This document shows positions 36,601 to 51,600 of a DNA stretch of 64,000 nt, piece after piece. The stretch spans positions 4,310,501-4,374,500 of the forward strand of contig CM054182.1 in the NCBI GenBank assembly GCA_028829895.1, given 5' to 3'. Within the stretch, counting starts at the first letter, position 1. Each line of letters begins with the position of its first letter. The position numbers and the translations under genes are program-made. Source of the stretch: Sinotaia quadrata. Taxonomy: Eukaryota; Mollusca; Gastropoda; Architaenioglossa; Viviparidae. The notes beneath the pieces were generated by a model that was not told the origin of the DNA, did not search any database, and saw nothing but the letters and a program-made list of their open reading frames with translations.

Positions 36601-39600
36601 TTATTGCTACCAGTAGGAGTATCATTGTGCCTTATTGCTACCAGTAGGAGTATCACTGTGCCTTAGCTAGTTAAGCTGTGTGTTTGATGTGCTCTACTTA
36701 GAAGACAGATTAATTAACATAAAACATTTGTTGCCTAGTTACGTTAGTTGGAATTTTTAAAAAACTGAGCAGGCCTGATTACCCTGGGTTTTAGCGGCGA
36801 ACTAGCCATGAGCTTACCTATGCCATTAGTGAAATCTGCAAAAGGCCTCGTGCCATCAGTGATTGCGAAAGAAACCTGGCGTTTCCAGTCAAAGTCATCC
36901 TGCGTGTCCTGCTGTAGATTACACATACCCTTGTCGAAACTGCACCGAAAAACTGTGTCTGTGCAAATGTCAGGATAAAAAGTGATTCACGTGGTAAATG
37001 GCGAAAGCAGATTTTGAATCTTATGGACTGCCAAGTAACGTAATAGAGGTAATAATAACGTAAACAATGCGAAATAAAATAATGATATGAAAGTGTTGCT
37101 GTAAAGAATGTGTAAGGGACTATACATGTGTGTGTGTTTCAGATGTCGTGTGTGCATATGTGTGTATGCATTAACAGACAAGAAATAAATTTCAATAAAT
37201 ATTTATTAATTTTTCACAAATAACTGTTTAATTTACAAGATATTATAAAATGATTGTAGGTTAGATGTGATAATTCTTGACAACTATCTGTATGGTAATC
37301 GGTATTAGTTATTCATAAGATAATTAATCAGTCAGTGTCCTGCCAAGAAGAAAGATGTGTGAAGGCCATATCAGAAAGGGTGATAATGTATCTAATATCA
37401 CAATTCACATACATCAATAAATTTAATCAGTGCAGGTATAATTAAATTTCATTGAGACAATGAGGTTTGACTGAGATATATCATCTGCAGTTTACTAGGT
37501 CCTTTGGAGTGGGGTTGGGGAATTAAATTATTTGTGCATTAAACAAGTTATACTCTGTATCAAAAGTGATTTGTAATGTAGAAATTTGAAAGGTAGCCAG
37601 TAGCTTATTTCTATGTTAGCAGCAGTTATCTGTAATACATTCAGATTTAGTTTTTTGTAAGGCAACCAGTACTAGATATTTCTAAGATAATCAGTAGTAG
37701 TTAATTGTAAGGTAGTCAGTATTAGTTAATTGTATGTTAATCAGTATTAGATATTTGTAAGGTAGTCAGTATTAGTTAATTGTAAGGTAGTCAGTAGTAG
37801 TTAACTGTAATGTAGTCAGTATGAGTTATTTGTAATGTAATCAGTATTAATCATCTGAAAGGTAGTCAGTATTAGGTATTTATAAGACAATCAGTAAAGA
37901 TATTTGTAATGTAGTAAGTTTGAGCTAGTTGTAAAAACTGGTCAATATTAGTTATTGGCAAAGTAGTCAGTACTAGTTATTTGTGAGGTAGTTTGAATTA
38001 TTATTAGTAATGTAATCAGTATAAATAGTTATTGTAAGGTAGTTAGTATTAGTTAATTATAATATAGTCAGTATTAGTTTATAAGGTAAGCAGCATTAAT
38101 TATAATTAATTAATTGTATGATATTCCATATTAGTTATTTGTAAGGTAGTAAATATCAGTAGTTATTTGTAGGGCAGTCAGTAGTTGTTATTTGTAAGGT
38201 AGTCAGTATGAGTTATTTATTAGTAATGTAATCAGTAGTAGTAATTTTTTTAGTAGTTATTTGTAAGGTAGTCAGAATGAGTTATTAGTAATGTAATCAG
38301 TAGTAGTAATTTTTTTAGTTGTTATTTGTAAGGTAGTCAGTATGAGTTATTTGTAATGTAATCAGTAGTAGTTATTTGTAAGGTAGTCAGTATGAGTTAT
38401 TAGTAAGTAATCAGTAGAAGTTATTTGTAAGGTAGTCAGTAGGAGTTATTAGTAAGTGATCAGTAGTAGTTATTTTTTTAGTAGTTATTTGTAAGGTAGT
38501 CTTATGAGTTATTAGTAAGTAATCAGTAGTAGTTATATTTTATTACTTATTTGTAAGGTAGTCAGTATGAGTTATTAGTAAGTAATCAGTAGTATTTATT
38601 TTTATAGTAGTTATTTATAATGTAGTCAGTGTGAGTTATTAGTAAGTAATCAGTAGTAGTTATATTTTAGTAGTTATCTGTAAGATAGTCAGTATGAGTT
38701 ATTATAAGTAATCAGTAGTATTTATTTTTTTAGTAGTTATCTGTAAGGTAGTAAGTATTAATCTGTAAGTAACCAATATTAGTAATTTGAAAGGAAGTGG
38801 GTACTAGTCATTAGTTATGTAATCAATGTTACTTATTTGTAAGGTAGTAAGTATTAGTTATTTGTTAGGTAATCAGTATTACTTATTTGTAAGTTAGTCT
38901 GTATTAGATTTAAGTAAAATAATTAGTATAAGCTATTATGGCATAATAATTATATCTTTGTTGCCAAAGTTAATGTGACATGACATTCAGCACTGTTTAT
39001 GATGATATGTTTTGAGTAAACAATTCAGGTGGAGATTTGTGCTAGAAACTTGCTGATGAAATCTAAACCACTTTTACGTGGATGAGTAGTTTTTATTATT
39101 CAATGGTTAGACTTACAAGAACAATACCAGCCAATGGGCTGATATCAAAAGTTTACCTGTTGAAAAGATGGTATTTTTTTCTAATCATTTTGAATTTGGA
39201 GAAGTTCGAGCTGTTAGCTTAATGGTGAATTAACTGACAGACTGAGAGAGAATGCACTTGGGAATATTTTGTGCACTTTGCTACTGATATATTATACTTG
39301 CATTTTACATAGAGATGTATTATGTGAGAAGACTATTATTTCTACAAATTGTAAACTGTGATGCTTGTTTATAGTATGCTAAACACTTGACATTGATTCT
39401 AGTGAACCCATTCATAAACTTGATATGCTTTATTTATTATGCTGTGCATGTGTGTCAGGCTAATAAAGCATGCAAAAGACTACTGCTGCAATCATCTAGA
39501 TGAGACTATGTAAAACTAGTATTGCTTATTTCTCTAGAACTCATTTTCAGTTCTTAGATAATAATTATTCTGTTATTTATATTGACACTAATCTGATGAA

Positions 39601-42600
39601 GTGTGTTAGGTAATGAGACTGTTTAGGTGCTGAAATTAACCAAATGTGGTTTCGTGGAAATATCAATGTATATATTTTCATTGTAATTTACTATTTGTAT
39701 AAGTGATTGTTGATTTAATAAATTTATTGACTTTCTTCCACATATTGATATCCATATGATGGAGAGATAGTGGGTGGATGGAGACTTGCTAACTATAGAT
39801 TAAAGGTGGATTTATATTCTCCTTTGGTGGGAGGTTTTCCACCTATGGAAATATTGTGTGACAGTTAATGTTTGTCTTTAATGTTGTGGAAGTGAGAAAA
39901 CATTTACAGCACCTGCATATCCGCCAAGTGAGAGAGATGACTTTTATCTTCTGGAGAATTATTAATAACATAAATTAAGATTCTCATCACTTGTAATTAG
40001 TTATTGAGTATTAATAATAATAATAATCATAATCAATAACTAGAGCAGAGTTGTGTCACAAAAAGTGGAATCACTGTGTGAAAGACTATGTCTCAAGAGT
40101 ATATCAAAATGACTGAATCAATATGAAATATTTAGTGTTGATTTATCTGTTTGACTTGTTGTTAGTCATGTATTATGTTTCTATACACACGAATTTTGCC
40201 TTCTTAACTACGTTTTTTTATGTTAGTGATATTGTTTTATAGTGTAAGTTTTTAAGTTGTTTAAAATGGTAAATTGTATTATATATAATATTATGAACTA
40301 TTTCGATTTACATAAATTCGTGTAAATGAAGGAGTGTAAGTACAGAATATGTTTAATAATTAAAATTAATTTATAAACAGAGAAATGAAAAATTCTACTC
40401 ACCAAGCTTAATGATATGACTTGTATCTAATGGGAAAACAATGATGAAAATCAAAATAAGTAAGATGTAAAATATAAATAAAAACGATATATTTGTAATT
40501 ACTATAGATGCAATCCCTCTATCATAAGTCAAAACATATTTGCAAAATTATGCAGCATTCACTACCTTTAAAGGGAAATTATTTTCATTCTTGACTTATG
40601 GATGATTCTTTTCATGACACCATTCCCAGTCTTAAGAGTAGGTCAGTGGGTGGGGCAATACTTCTTAAAGCAGTGATATCACAAGTTGAAAATAAAGATA
40701 ATTTCTCATCCGTTAAAAAGGCAAATTTTAAAATTTAAAATAGAAAAATTAAAACATAAGGAATGTCGGACTGAATCCACATTTAAACCCTAATGTGGCC
40801 AACCATACGTCCCGCCACTCTTTAGGCGTTACCAAGTATTAAAAGATTAAAGGTATTATAAATATTAATAATCACAAATAAACGGCTACGTATCCCCAAT
40901 CCCAACCTGACATAAAGACGATGACAACAGTTAAATGAAAACGCTGATATTTGTAAACTCAGATGAGATGAAAATTTTTATAGAAGTAATGATGGCATAC
41001 AGATAATTATAAAATCAAAATGACGTGAGTGTAATCTGACTTCGATTTTTGTGTAGTGTCCATAGAGAGAGAGATTTTGTATAAATCTCTTTAGAATTGC
41101 CGGAGCTGACTGTTAAGTTGACTTAACGACTTGTTGGGTCTTCCCAGGACCTTGTCAACAGTCGGGGTGGGGTGGGGGTGCAGCGCAAGTTTGGGGTTTT
41201 GTGTTGATTGAGGGATTCAAAGGCAGGAGCCTGTTCTGTCCATCACTCAATGAGCTCAAAGAATTGGCAGGTACTTGGCGTACAAGGAGCTAATGAAGCG
41301 CTGATTCTAGGACAAATAAAACCCTTTTTCCCTTTATTTCTACCAGACACTAAAATAATGATTGACCACCAGATTCACGTCATTCATACACAGAAACAGG
41401 AGGGGACATGTGATAGACGAGTTAAAGAAGAAATAGGAAAGAATGAAGTAAATAACAAATATATACATACATGAATATACACAAATATAATCATAGCTAT
41501 TGTCAGGCGAAAGCAAAACTTAGCCAGCATCACTTCACTAAACATTTAAAAATTAAAATAATAAAATCTAGATACACAAGGTGTATAAGAAACAGAGTAT
41601 AAAATACACATTCAAAGCATTTAACCAAGACACTAGAAGGATGTTAGAATTACAAGACTGACCACCCATGGGCTAGAGCACAGGAAACGGTTGGGGATCA
41701 AATGGTCACTTGTAGCTAACGCTGGGGGAATGGTTAGTCTCACACTAATCTATGGGCTAGAGTACAGGAAACAGTTGGGGATCAAAGGGTCACTTGTAGC
41801 TAACGATAGAGGGAAGGGTTAGAACCGAAGAAATAATGGTAAAATAGGAAACCTTTATATAAACCGGTTCAGCTAATTCTCGCCACTTGCTCAGAACAAT
41901 CCGCGGTTTTTAGAACGCGCAGGAGCAGTCCCAGAGATTTTGTCTGGTAATTTTGAAGTCAGAAAGACTTGTAAAATATTAAAGACTAATTCCTGAGTAC
42001 AGAATATAGAATATAGTACTCCAACCAGATGACCTTCGGTTCTTGGGCTTTGAGGAGCGCGAAAGGTATGTGTCGGCTGATTTTAATTTTGTAAAAACTT
42101 AGTAAAATAAATATAGAATGTATGAGAATGATTTATGTATTCTAACTACACCTTTCTTGCAGATTAGTGTCAATGTGCTCAGGGAAGTAATAGCCATTGT
42201 CACTCATATACTTTATTTTGTAGTCAGCAGTTATTTACACTGCCTTAATTACTAAATTTCAGAACCAACAATATCCATTGTCAGAGCAGACGACAGGTTC
42301 TGTGCTGTTTGTTTACGTGGAGTGAAAAGGGCGGAGCAAGCTTGCTAGTCAAGAGCCGCCAGTTGGGAAGATTTACGTTGTTACTGGCTCAGCGTTTTGG
42401 CTGAACTTTCACATCTTCGTTCGGACTTGGAACTTTATAGCTAAGTATTCAGGCCAGGCATTGAACTGAGTGCATATACAGATACACGTGTATTGTGGTT
42501 GAAAATTGAGACTGAAATTCGTATAGGAAAAGATAATAATCTAGTAAAGGAAAACGGACATTGAAGCTCACTTTCGTTTAGGGGAGGCTAGTTGATTCCC

Positions 42601-45600
42601 TGATTCGGTTAGGACCAAACTATTTGTAACTTGTTAGATAATTGAAAATTAATAATTGTTCTTTCTCTTGTTTTCTTTTCTTTTTCTTTTATTGTTATAT
42701 AAAGTTTATTGTTAAATTTCCATTAGTGTTGTGCTAAATTCATTGTCATTCTTGTCTAGTATGATTTTATAAGTGTCATCGTCACGTCTGCCTAACGTCT
42801 GTCTTGAGTCTGTCTTTGTTTTATCTGTCTGTCTGTCTTATCTGTGAGGAATTGTTTCCTCTGGGGGCTCAATACGAGTTGCCGGGAGTGACGTCCTCAA
42901 ATTCTTGTCCGTCCTAGATACCCGTATTTAGGGGGGTACCAACAGCTATCCATTTGGTTTGATAGTAAATATCAAAATAACAAACATATACATACATCAA
43001 TATACACAAATATAATCATAGCTATCCATTTAGTTTGATAGTAAATAACAAACATATACATACATGAATATACACAAATATAATCATAGCTAACCATATG
43101 GTTTGATAGTAAATAACAAACATATACTTACATCAATATACACAAATATAATCATAGCTAACCATATGGTTTAATAGTAAATAACAAAATAACAAACATA
43201 TACATACATCAATATACACAAATATAATCATAGCTATCCATATGGTTTGATAGTAAATAACAAACATATACATACATCAATACACACAAATATAATTATA
43301 GCTAACCATATGGTTTGATAGTAAATAACAAACATATACATACACCAATATACACAAATATAATTATAGCTAACCATATGGTTTGATAGTAAATAACAAA
43401 CATATACATACACCAATATACACAAATATAATCATAGCTAACCATATGGTTTGATAGTAAATAACAAACATATACATACATGAATATACACAAATATAAT
43501 TATAGCTAACCATATGGTTTGATAGTAAATAACATATACATACATCAATATACACAAATATAATTATAGCTAACCATATGGTTTGATAGTAAGTTCAACC
43601 TAACTGACCTTTCTCAGCAAAACCTTTTTACCACTGGGAATCGGGAGAATTATCTGAACAACGTTTCTCTGACAGTGGCAGGATAGGCTCTGATCTTTGA
43701 GATGATTTTGGTGTGCACAAAGAAGGACCAAACCATCACGTGGTTAGTCGGGCTAAATATCTGGTGAATTATTACAACCTGACCTAGTAGGTGGGCCATT
43801 ATTTATAATATCACCAAGATCACATCGCAGAAGGCGAGCTAATGGCTAGATGCTAAACGCGAGATCTAAAGGTGGGTCCGCTCTGTCTGATGTTTCAAAG
43901 CCCTGAGAACTTAAAGATGAATGAAATGTTGAATGGCACCATCTCGTACCACCAGTTTTATTAAATATTTTATTAAGTACAAAATTAAGCAAACTATACA
44001 CTATACATGACCAGCACACATACACAGAGCACTAAAAAAACACACAGCATGCACACATATACACACTACCCCCTTCCCCCAGTGATAAAATTAATTTTAA
44101 AGGATTAGTTTATTTTTGGCAACTCTTAACTGTGACTATGAGCATTATGCATATTGAATTAAGAAGTGAACTCCAAACGGTCAAATCTATTAATTTAACA
44201 TGTAGATTTAGTTGCATACGATCGAACATATTAAACTGAAATACGGAGTTAGATTTGACAGAATTAACTTGAAATGTGGAGTTAGATTTGACAGAATTAA
44301 CTTGAAATGTGGACTTCGATATGACAGAATTAACTTGAAATGTGGACTTCGATATGACAGAATTAACTTGAAATGTGGACTTCGATATGACAGAATTAAC
44401 TTGAAATGTGGACTTCGATATGACAGAATTAACTTGAAATGTGGAGTTATTTAAATATGATCAAACGTATAGGCAAAATTAACATAAATGTTAGCACCCT
44501 AACAAATACATTAAATGTGGAGTTATTTAAATATGATCAAACGTATAGGCAAAATTAACATAAATGTTAGCACACTAACAAATACATTAAATGTGGAGTT
44601 ATTTCAATATGATCAAACGTATAGGCAAAATTAACATAAATGTTAGCACACTAACAAATACATTCAATGCAACCTGTAATAACATCAGATCAGAAAACCA
44701 TTTGAGCGCACACACATACACACACACACACACACTACCATATTAATAAATTCATACACCTACTCTTCAATCTGTGATAAGAGACCAGAGTATTTCTTGC
44801 TGCCAGGTTGGCAAGTTAAGGATGACAATATCAATCAACGATTACTAGTGGCATAGTATACACAAAACTGATTATCATACTCACAAATACATAATATAAA
44901 TCAACTATTACTACTGTCATAGAATACACAAAACTGATTATCATACTCACAAATACATAATCTTTAAACGATGTATGCATGCTCAACAAACAGCCTATAC
45001 ATAAATTGTAAACTATTACTTCGCACAATCTTCATGAAAGAGCGTACATATTCATCAAATAATACACGCATAATATTCAAATAGTACATACATAAACATC
45101 AAATGGATCATACATAATTGTCAAATGGTACATGCATAATATTCAAATAGTATATGTATTTCAAACAGTACATGCATAATGTATTACCTACCGATTTTAC
45201 ATTTGTACAACTTCTGAATGCGCTTGACATCAAGCTTACTCATGGTGTAATGATGACCCAATACCACTCCCGCATATTTCGTGTCATCCTTTGGGGATAT
45301 AAATGGGCGCGATTTGTCCGCGGAACCGTCGTAGGCACCATAGTGCATGAGGGAGCTAAAATCATAGGGAGTTCCCAACAAATCCATAGTAAGATTAGTC
45401 TCTTTATAATACTTTGGTCTGTCACCTGCAATAGTGATGGAGTACACGCCCCTTGTAATGGTAAACATGCAGCAACTACAGACAGGTGAAGTGTAACTAG
45501 TTGTAGATAAATGAGTGAATGAACATAATTTTAGACTGGCTGCTAGAGGCAAGTGAAGCAGATGATGGGATGATTTGGGTGAATACACAATTTTAGACCC

Positions 45601-48600
45601 AATGGTAGAACTGAGTAAAGTGTTTGCAACTATGAGTGGATGAGTTGCATGGATGAAATTTTAAAAATAATTTAGGACCTACTGCTACATATATATAGGT
45701 AGTTGTGAGTGGATGAGTAGGTAGCTATGAATGGATGAATAGGTAGTTTTGAGTGGGTGAGCAGATAGTTGTGAGTGGATGAGTAGGTAGGAAAATTAAA
45801 AACCATTATTTTTGATCCACTACTACCCTCAAGCATAGTATAGCGATATGGGTATGATTTGGATGAATAATAAAAAAAATATTTTAGACATACTGTTAAA
45901 GCCAGATATAGGAAGAAGGGAACTGGTTGCATAAATAATATGTTTTTAAAATGACCTTTTGCTGCCAAAGCCAAGTAAAAACGGGATCCTACTGAACAAG
46001 ATTGTTGATGCTATATGAATTGAAAGAGTGGTCATCTCAGTAATTCATACAGTTTATTGGATTGACACTGACAAATCTTTCTCAGAGGTTACATTATGTA
46101 GGCTGTGAAGCAGTAACGGCCGAAGACAAACTTGAACAGCAGCTGATTCAAATCAATGTCACAACATTTTTAGTCACCATGACGAACAAATATATACCAC
46201 TAATCAATTAATTTAGTGAGTTGAGTTCTGATTTTTTAATTTAAAAAAACAACAACATAAAACTCTTTTAGAAGGAACTACATGGATATATTTGATCAAG
46301 GAAATGTAATGGTCTGAATGAACAAAGGGTGATAATGAAACAGTTCAGTGTGAATCTATCAGCCTTTCTTTATGTAGAAGAAACAAACCAATTTCTTACA
46401 TAAAATTTTCTTTTGCATTAAAATCTGATTCACATTTGCAGACTTTTTAATTGTACTGAAAAGCGATAGATTGTACAAGTGCAGTAAACACTGAAAGCTA
46501 TTATATGCAGTAAACATTGATAGCTAGTATGTGCAGTAAACATTGATAGCTATGTGCGTTGTAAGAATTAATACTTATTGTGTGCAGTAAACATTGACAG
46601 CTATGTGCGTTGTAAGAATTAATACTTATTGTGTGCAGTAAACATTGATAGCTATTGTGTGCAGTAAACATTGATAGCTATGTGTGTTGTAAGAATTAAT
46701 ACTTATTGTGTGCAGTAAACATTGATAGCTATGTGTGTTGTAAGAATTAATACTTATTGTGTGCAGTAAACACTGATAGCTATTGTGTGCAGTAAACATT
46801 GATAGCTATGTGTGTTGTAAGAATTAATACTCATTGTGTGCTGTAAACATTAGTTGCTATGTGTGTTGTAAGAATTAATACTCATTGTGTGCAGTAAACA
46901 TTGATAGCTATGTGTGTTGTAAGAATTAATACTCATTGTGTGCAGTAAACATTGATAGCTATGTGTGTTGTAAGAATTAATACTCATTGTGTGCAGTAAA
47001 CATTAGTAGCTATGTGTGTTGTAAGAATTAATACTCATTGTGTGCAGTAAACATTAGTAGCTATGTGTGTTGTAAGAATTAATACTTATTGTGTGCAGTA
47101 AACATTAGTAGCTATGTATGCAGCAATCATAAATAGCTACTGGGTTTGGTAAACATTGATAGCTGTTGTGTACAGTAATCATTGATAGCTACAGTAAATA
47201 TTCATAGCGTTTGCGTGTAGTAAACATTGAAAACTATTCTATGCAGTAAACATTGATAGTTATTGTGTGCAGTAATCATAGATAGCTATGGTAAACATTC
47301 AGAGATATTGTTGTTCAGTGAATAATGATAACTACTATGTGCAGTAAACATTGACAGCATTTGTATGCAGTGATATTTTAGCTTCTGTGTCTAGTAAACA
47401 CTGATAGCTATTTTGTGCAGTAAACAATGATCACTACTGTGTGAGGTAAACACTGATAACTATTGTGTGTAGCAAACATTGATAGGTATTATGTGCAGTA
47501 AACATTGATAAATAGCGTGTGCTATAAACATTGATAGCTATTATGTGCAGTAAACATTGATACTACTGTCTGCAGTAAATGTTATTAGCTATTGTTTGTA
47601 GTAAAAGTAGTAGTAAACAAAAGGAAAATTAGAATTGCTGTTCTTAAGTAATGGGGATGTATTGATTCTTTATCTGTGTATTGAGAGATGATTGATGTAA
47701 CAATTATTGGTATTGCAAATTTATTGAGTTCATTTAAATTCAATGGTAGTGAATTTTACTCACTTATAACGACAAAAAAGATAGAGTATACTTGTGTATT
47801 AAAACTTAATAGTCTTTCATGTATATATTAAAGATGACAGGTTGTTTTATAAAAGTGGATAGATGATTCATCTGTATTGTGAAACTGATATTCCTTGCAT
47901 AATGTACATGCTGTTAATAAGTATTGTAATACTGATATTCCTTGTATAATGTACTTGAAAATTGACAGGCTGTTGATGTGTACTGTAACACTGATATTCC
48001 TTGCATGATATATTTGAAAATTAAAAGGCTGTTAATGTGTATTGTAACACTTATATTCCTTGCATGATGTACCTGAAAATTGACAGGCTGTTAATGTGTA
48101 CTGTAACACCCATATTCCTTGCATGATATATTTGAAAATTAACAGGCTGTTAATGTGTATTTTAACACTGATGTTCCTTCTATGATTTATTTGAAAATTA
48201 ACATGCTGTTAATGTGTAATATAGTACTGATATTCCTTGTAAAATGTACTTGAAAATTGACAGGCTGTTGATGTGTACTGTAACACTGATATTCCTTGCA
48301 TGATATGTTTGAAAATTAACAGGCTGTTAATGTGTATTGTAATACTTATATTCCTTGCATGATGTACTTGAAAATTGACAGGCTGTTAATGTGTACTGTA
48401 ACACCCATATTCCTTGCATGATATATTTGAAAATTAACAGGCTGTTAATGTGTATTTTAACATTGATATTCCTTCTATGATTTATTTGAAAATTAACAGG
48501 CTGTTAATGTGTAATATAGTACTGATATTCCTTGCATGACGTATTTGAAAATTGACAGGCTGTTAATGTGTAGTGTAAAACTGATATTCCTTGCATGATG

Positions 48601-51600
48601 TATTTGAAAATTGATAGGCTGTTAATGTGTACTGTAACACTGGTACACCTTTCATGTTTTGACAATTGATACGGCCATTAAAATTAACATTTACACATAA
48701 TTAATTACAGTCCTTTAATGTTTTGAAAATTTATAGGGCCATTAATATTTACACATAATTAATTACAGTCCTTTCATGTTTTGAAAATTGATAGGGCCAT
48801 TAACATTTACACATAATTAATTACAGTCCTTTAATGTTTTGAAAATGGAGGGCCAATAACATTTACATGTATTGTAAAATTGATCATTAGTCCTTTCATG
48901 TTTTAAAAATTGACAGGTCATTAACATTTATATGTATTATGAAACTGATCAATTACAGTCCTTTCATGTTTTAAAAATTGACAGGCCATTAACATTTATA
49001 TGTACATGTATTGTGAAACTGATTGATTACTGTCCTTTCATGTGTATTTATAAACAGATGGGCTATCAAATTGTTTTGAAATACTTTTTCACACGTGTTC
49101 AAGAGCAGTCGACTTTTTTACTAGGATTGAGACATAATAATTTGTTATGTCATTTTTCAGGCAGCTAGTAAGCTACATCATGTTTTAATGAGATGATTAG
49201 AGCTGGAATAAGTTAAACTTGACAGTGTGAAAGATGTTAGGGATCACTTTGTGATTGACAAAATTACAGACAACATGCTCACCAGCACTTTTCACTTATG
49301 TTAAGGGCAAAAGAAATATATTAATTAAAATTTACTGCATTGAAAACTGACAATTTCTGTTGAGTATGCATTGCCCATTTTAAAAAATATTGTTTCTCAG
49401 GATTCAGATAGAAATCTAGCTTCTCAATTCAGAGTTCTTGGGAGGGAGAGGGTGTCTATCTATTAAGTCCAACACACAGACAGAATACCAGCAGCATAAT
49501 CATGCACACACACAAAACACAAATATCAATTATAAAATCTCTTTAAATTTAAAGAAATCGACTGTCATTTGCATTTCAAAGCAATCATAAATCAATGTTG
49601 GGCTCTTTTACCATACCAATATATTTTTAGGTCCGAAACAAATATGACCATGTATTTAGCTTTTTTGGGATGTCTTGTGTGGAGATAATCACTCCTAACA
49701 CATGCCTAGTCAAAAACTCCCTCTGGATTTCCACTGTCAGTAAGTGCATCTGAGTGGAGTAATTAACCGATGTCACTGTCAGATATGAGTGTAATTCTGG
49801 AGATAACTAACTGATACCAGTGTTAGTGTTTAAGTGAAGCTATGTGGAGATAACTAACTGATACCAGTGTTAGTGTTTAAGTGAAGCTATGTGGAGATAA
49901 CTAACTGATACCAATGTTAGTGTTTAAGTGAAGCTATGTGGAGATAACTAACTGATACTAATGTTAGTGTTTAAGTGAAGCTATGTGGAGATAACTAATG
50001 CCACTGTCAATGTGTAAGTGTCTCTATAGAGATAACCAAATAATGTCACTGTGTGTGACAGTGTAAGTGTAACTGTGGAGATAACTAAGTGATATCACTC
50101 TCAGTATGTAAGTAGGTGGAGATAACTTACTGATGCCTCTAACTAAGTGGAGAGTACCACATGATGCCACATGTGTAGGTATAACTAGGTGGAGATAACT
50201 GATGTAACTGTCCATGTGTAAGTTTAACTGTAGAGATAGCTAAGTGATGGCACAGTCCATGTGTAAGTATAACTATGTGGATATTAAATAATTTAATTAT
50301 GCCAGTGTCTGCTTGTAAATGTAGCTAGATGGAGAAAAAAATTATGCCATTGTCCATGTACAATTAGGTGTAGATCACTAACTGATGCCACTATTCATGT
50401 GTAAGTGTGTAACCCTGTTACTATGAGTTCAATGTTTTGTTTACTTGATCAATGCCTCCATGTGTGTACATGTCTCTGTGTGTGTATTACAGGAATCAAT
50501 GATGTGATGACTGGTGTGCGAAGGTGTGAATGAATCTGTTGATTGGACTTGAGTGTTCCAGCCACGCGGCATCCAGACTGAGAGATCAGCCCTCAGTTTT
50601 CAATCTAAGCATTTCCAAAATTTCCCAGGCTGTAATCCTTAAAATAGGGGTCAGAACTTTGCAAGTGAGACAAGACAGACAAGAAAGAGACAAAGAGATT
50701 ACAATGTAGGGATTCAACAGCCTTAGGGCCGCCAGTAGAGAAATACAGGAAAAGATGACATTTTCATCATACTAGTATAAATGGTGGACTTTTGTGCATT
50801 TATAAAAAGTATGGATTCAATCTATCGTGTATTGTGCCATGGGCATGTGAGCATTTTTGCTACTGTTTATCATTTACTTGTTTGACTGCCCTGGTCCCTG
50901 TGAGTTCAGAGATGAGCGCTTTATAAAAATAAAATGATTGCTATTATAAAGAAAGCATGTGCACAGTTTGATGAATTTGTACAAATGGCTGTGGATTGTA
51001 GAAGACAAGAACATTGAACAAGGATACTTGTGACAAAGACTCATAAATAGAATCACCAACATGCACCCCCATCCCCCAGTGTGACTAGGTGGAGGTAACT
51101 AAATGATGCCATGTTTTAGGATTTTTTGCAAAGAAAAAAGAGTAAAAGTGCACTGGCACTGCCTTACCGACAAAGATGTTTTTTGTATGGAGATGGATGT
51201 ATCTGTGGCGGTCATATCGGTTAATTTCGTGGAAGAAACCTAGCGCGTGAATCAACTCGTGTATCATGACGGCCTTCACTAAACAGTGACGGCCTACATA
51301 CAACGGTTGTGCACCTCCCACTCGTCCAATAAAGGATCCGCACCTGTAAAGTTATATTTAGATCAGTCAATGTAACTAATTTTTTCAACTAGAGTGGCAG
51401 GTACAAATAATGTTTAGATCATTGCAATTTACTTTCGCACTAATTCTGAATGGTTTTGTAAAGTCATTCAGTTTCAGATCTTTACATTTAACCTGTGTCC
51501 TAAATTTTAATGCCATTTGTAAAATCAGTTCTTTTAAACTGGAATCCTAAATTTGAATAGCCTTTGTAAAATCATTCTGTTTTTTAAGACCAGCATCCTA

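Noticed and set aside
41208..41474. 88-codon plus-strand frame in conserved block 1
   Set aside because: Frame is not conserved in gene A and runs into the 68-bp minisatellite.
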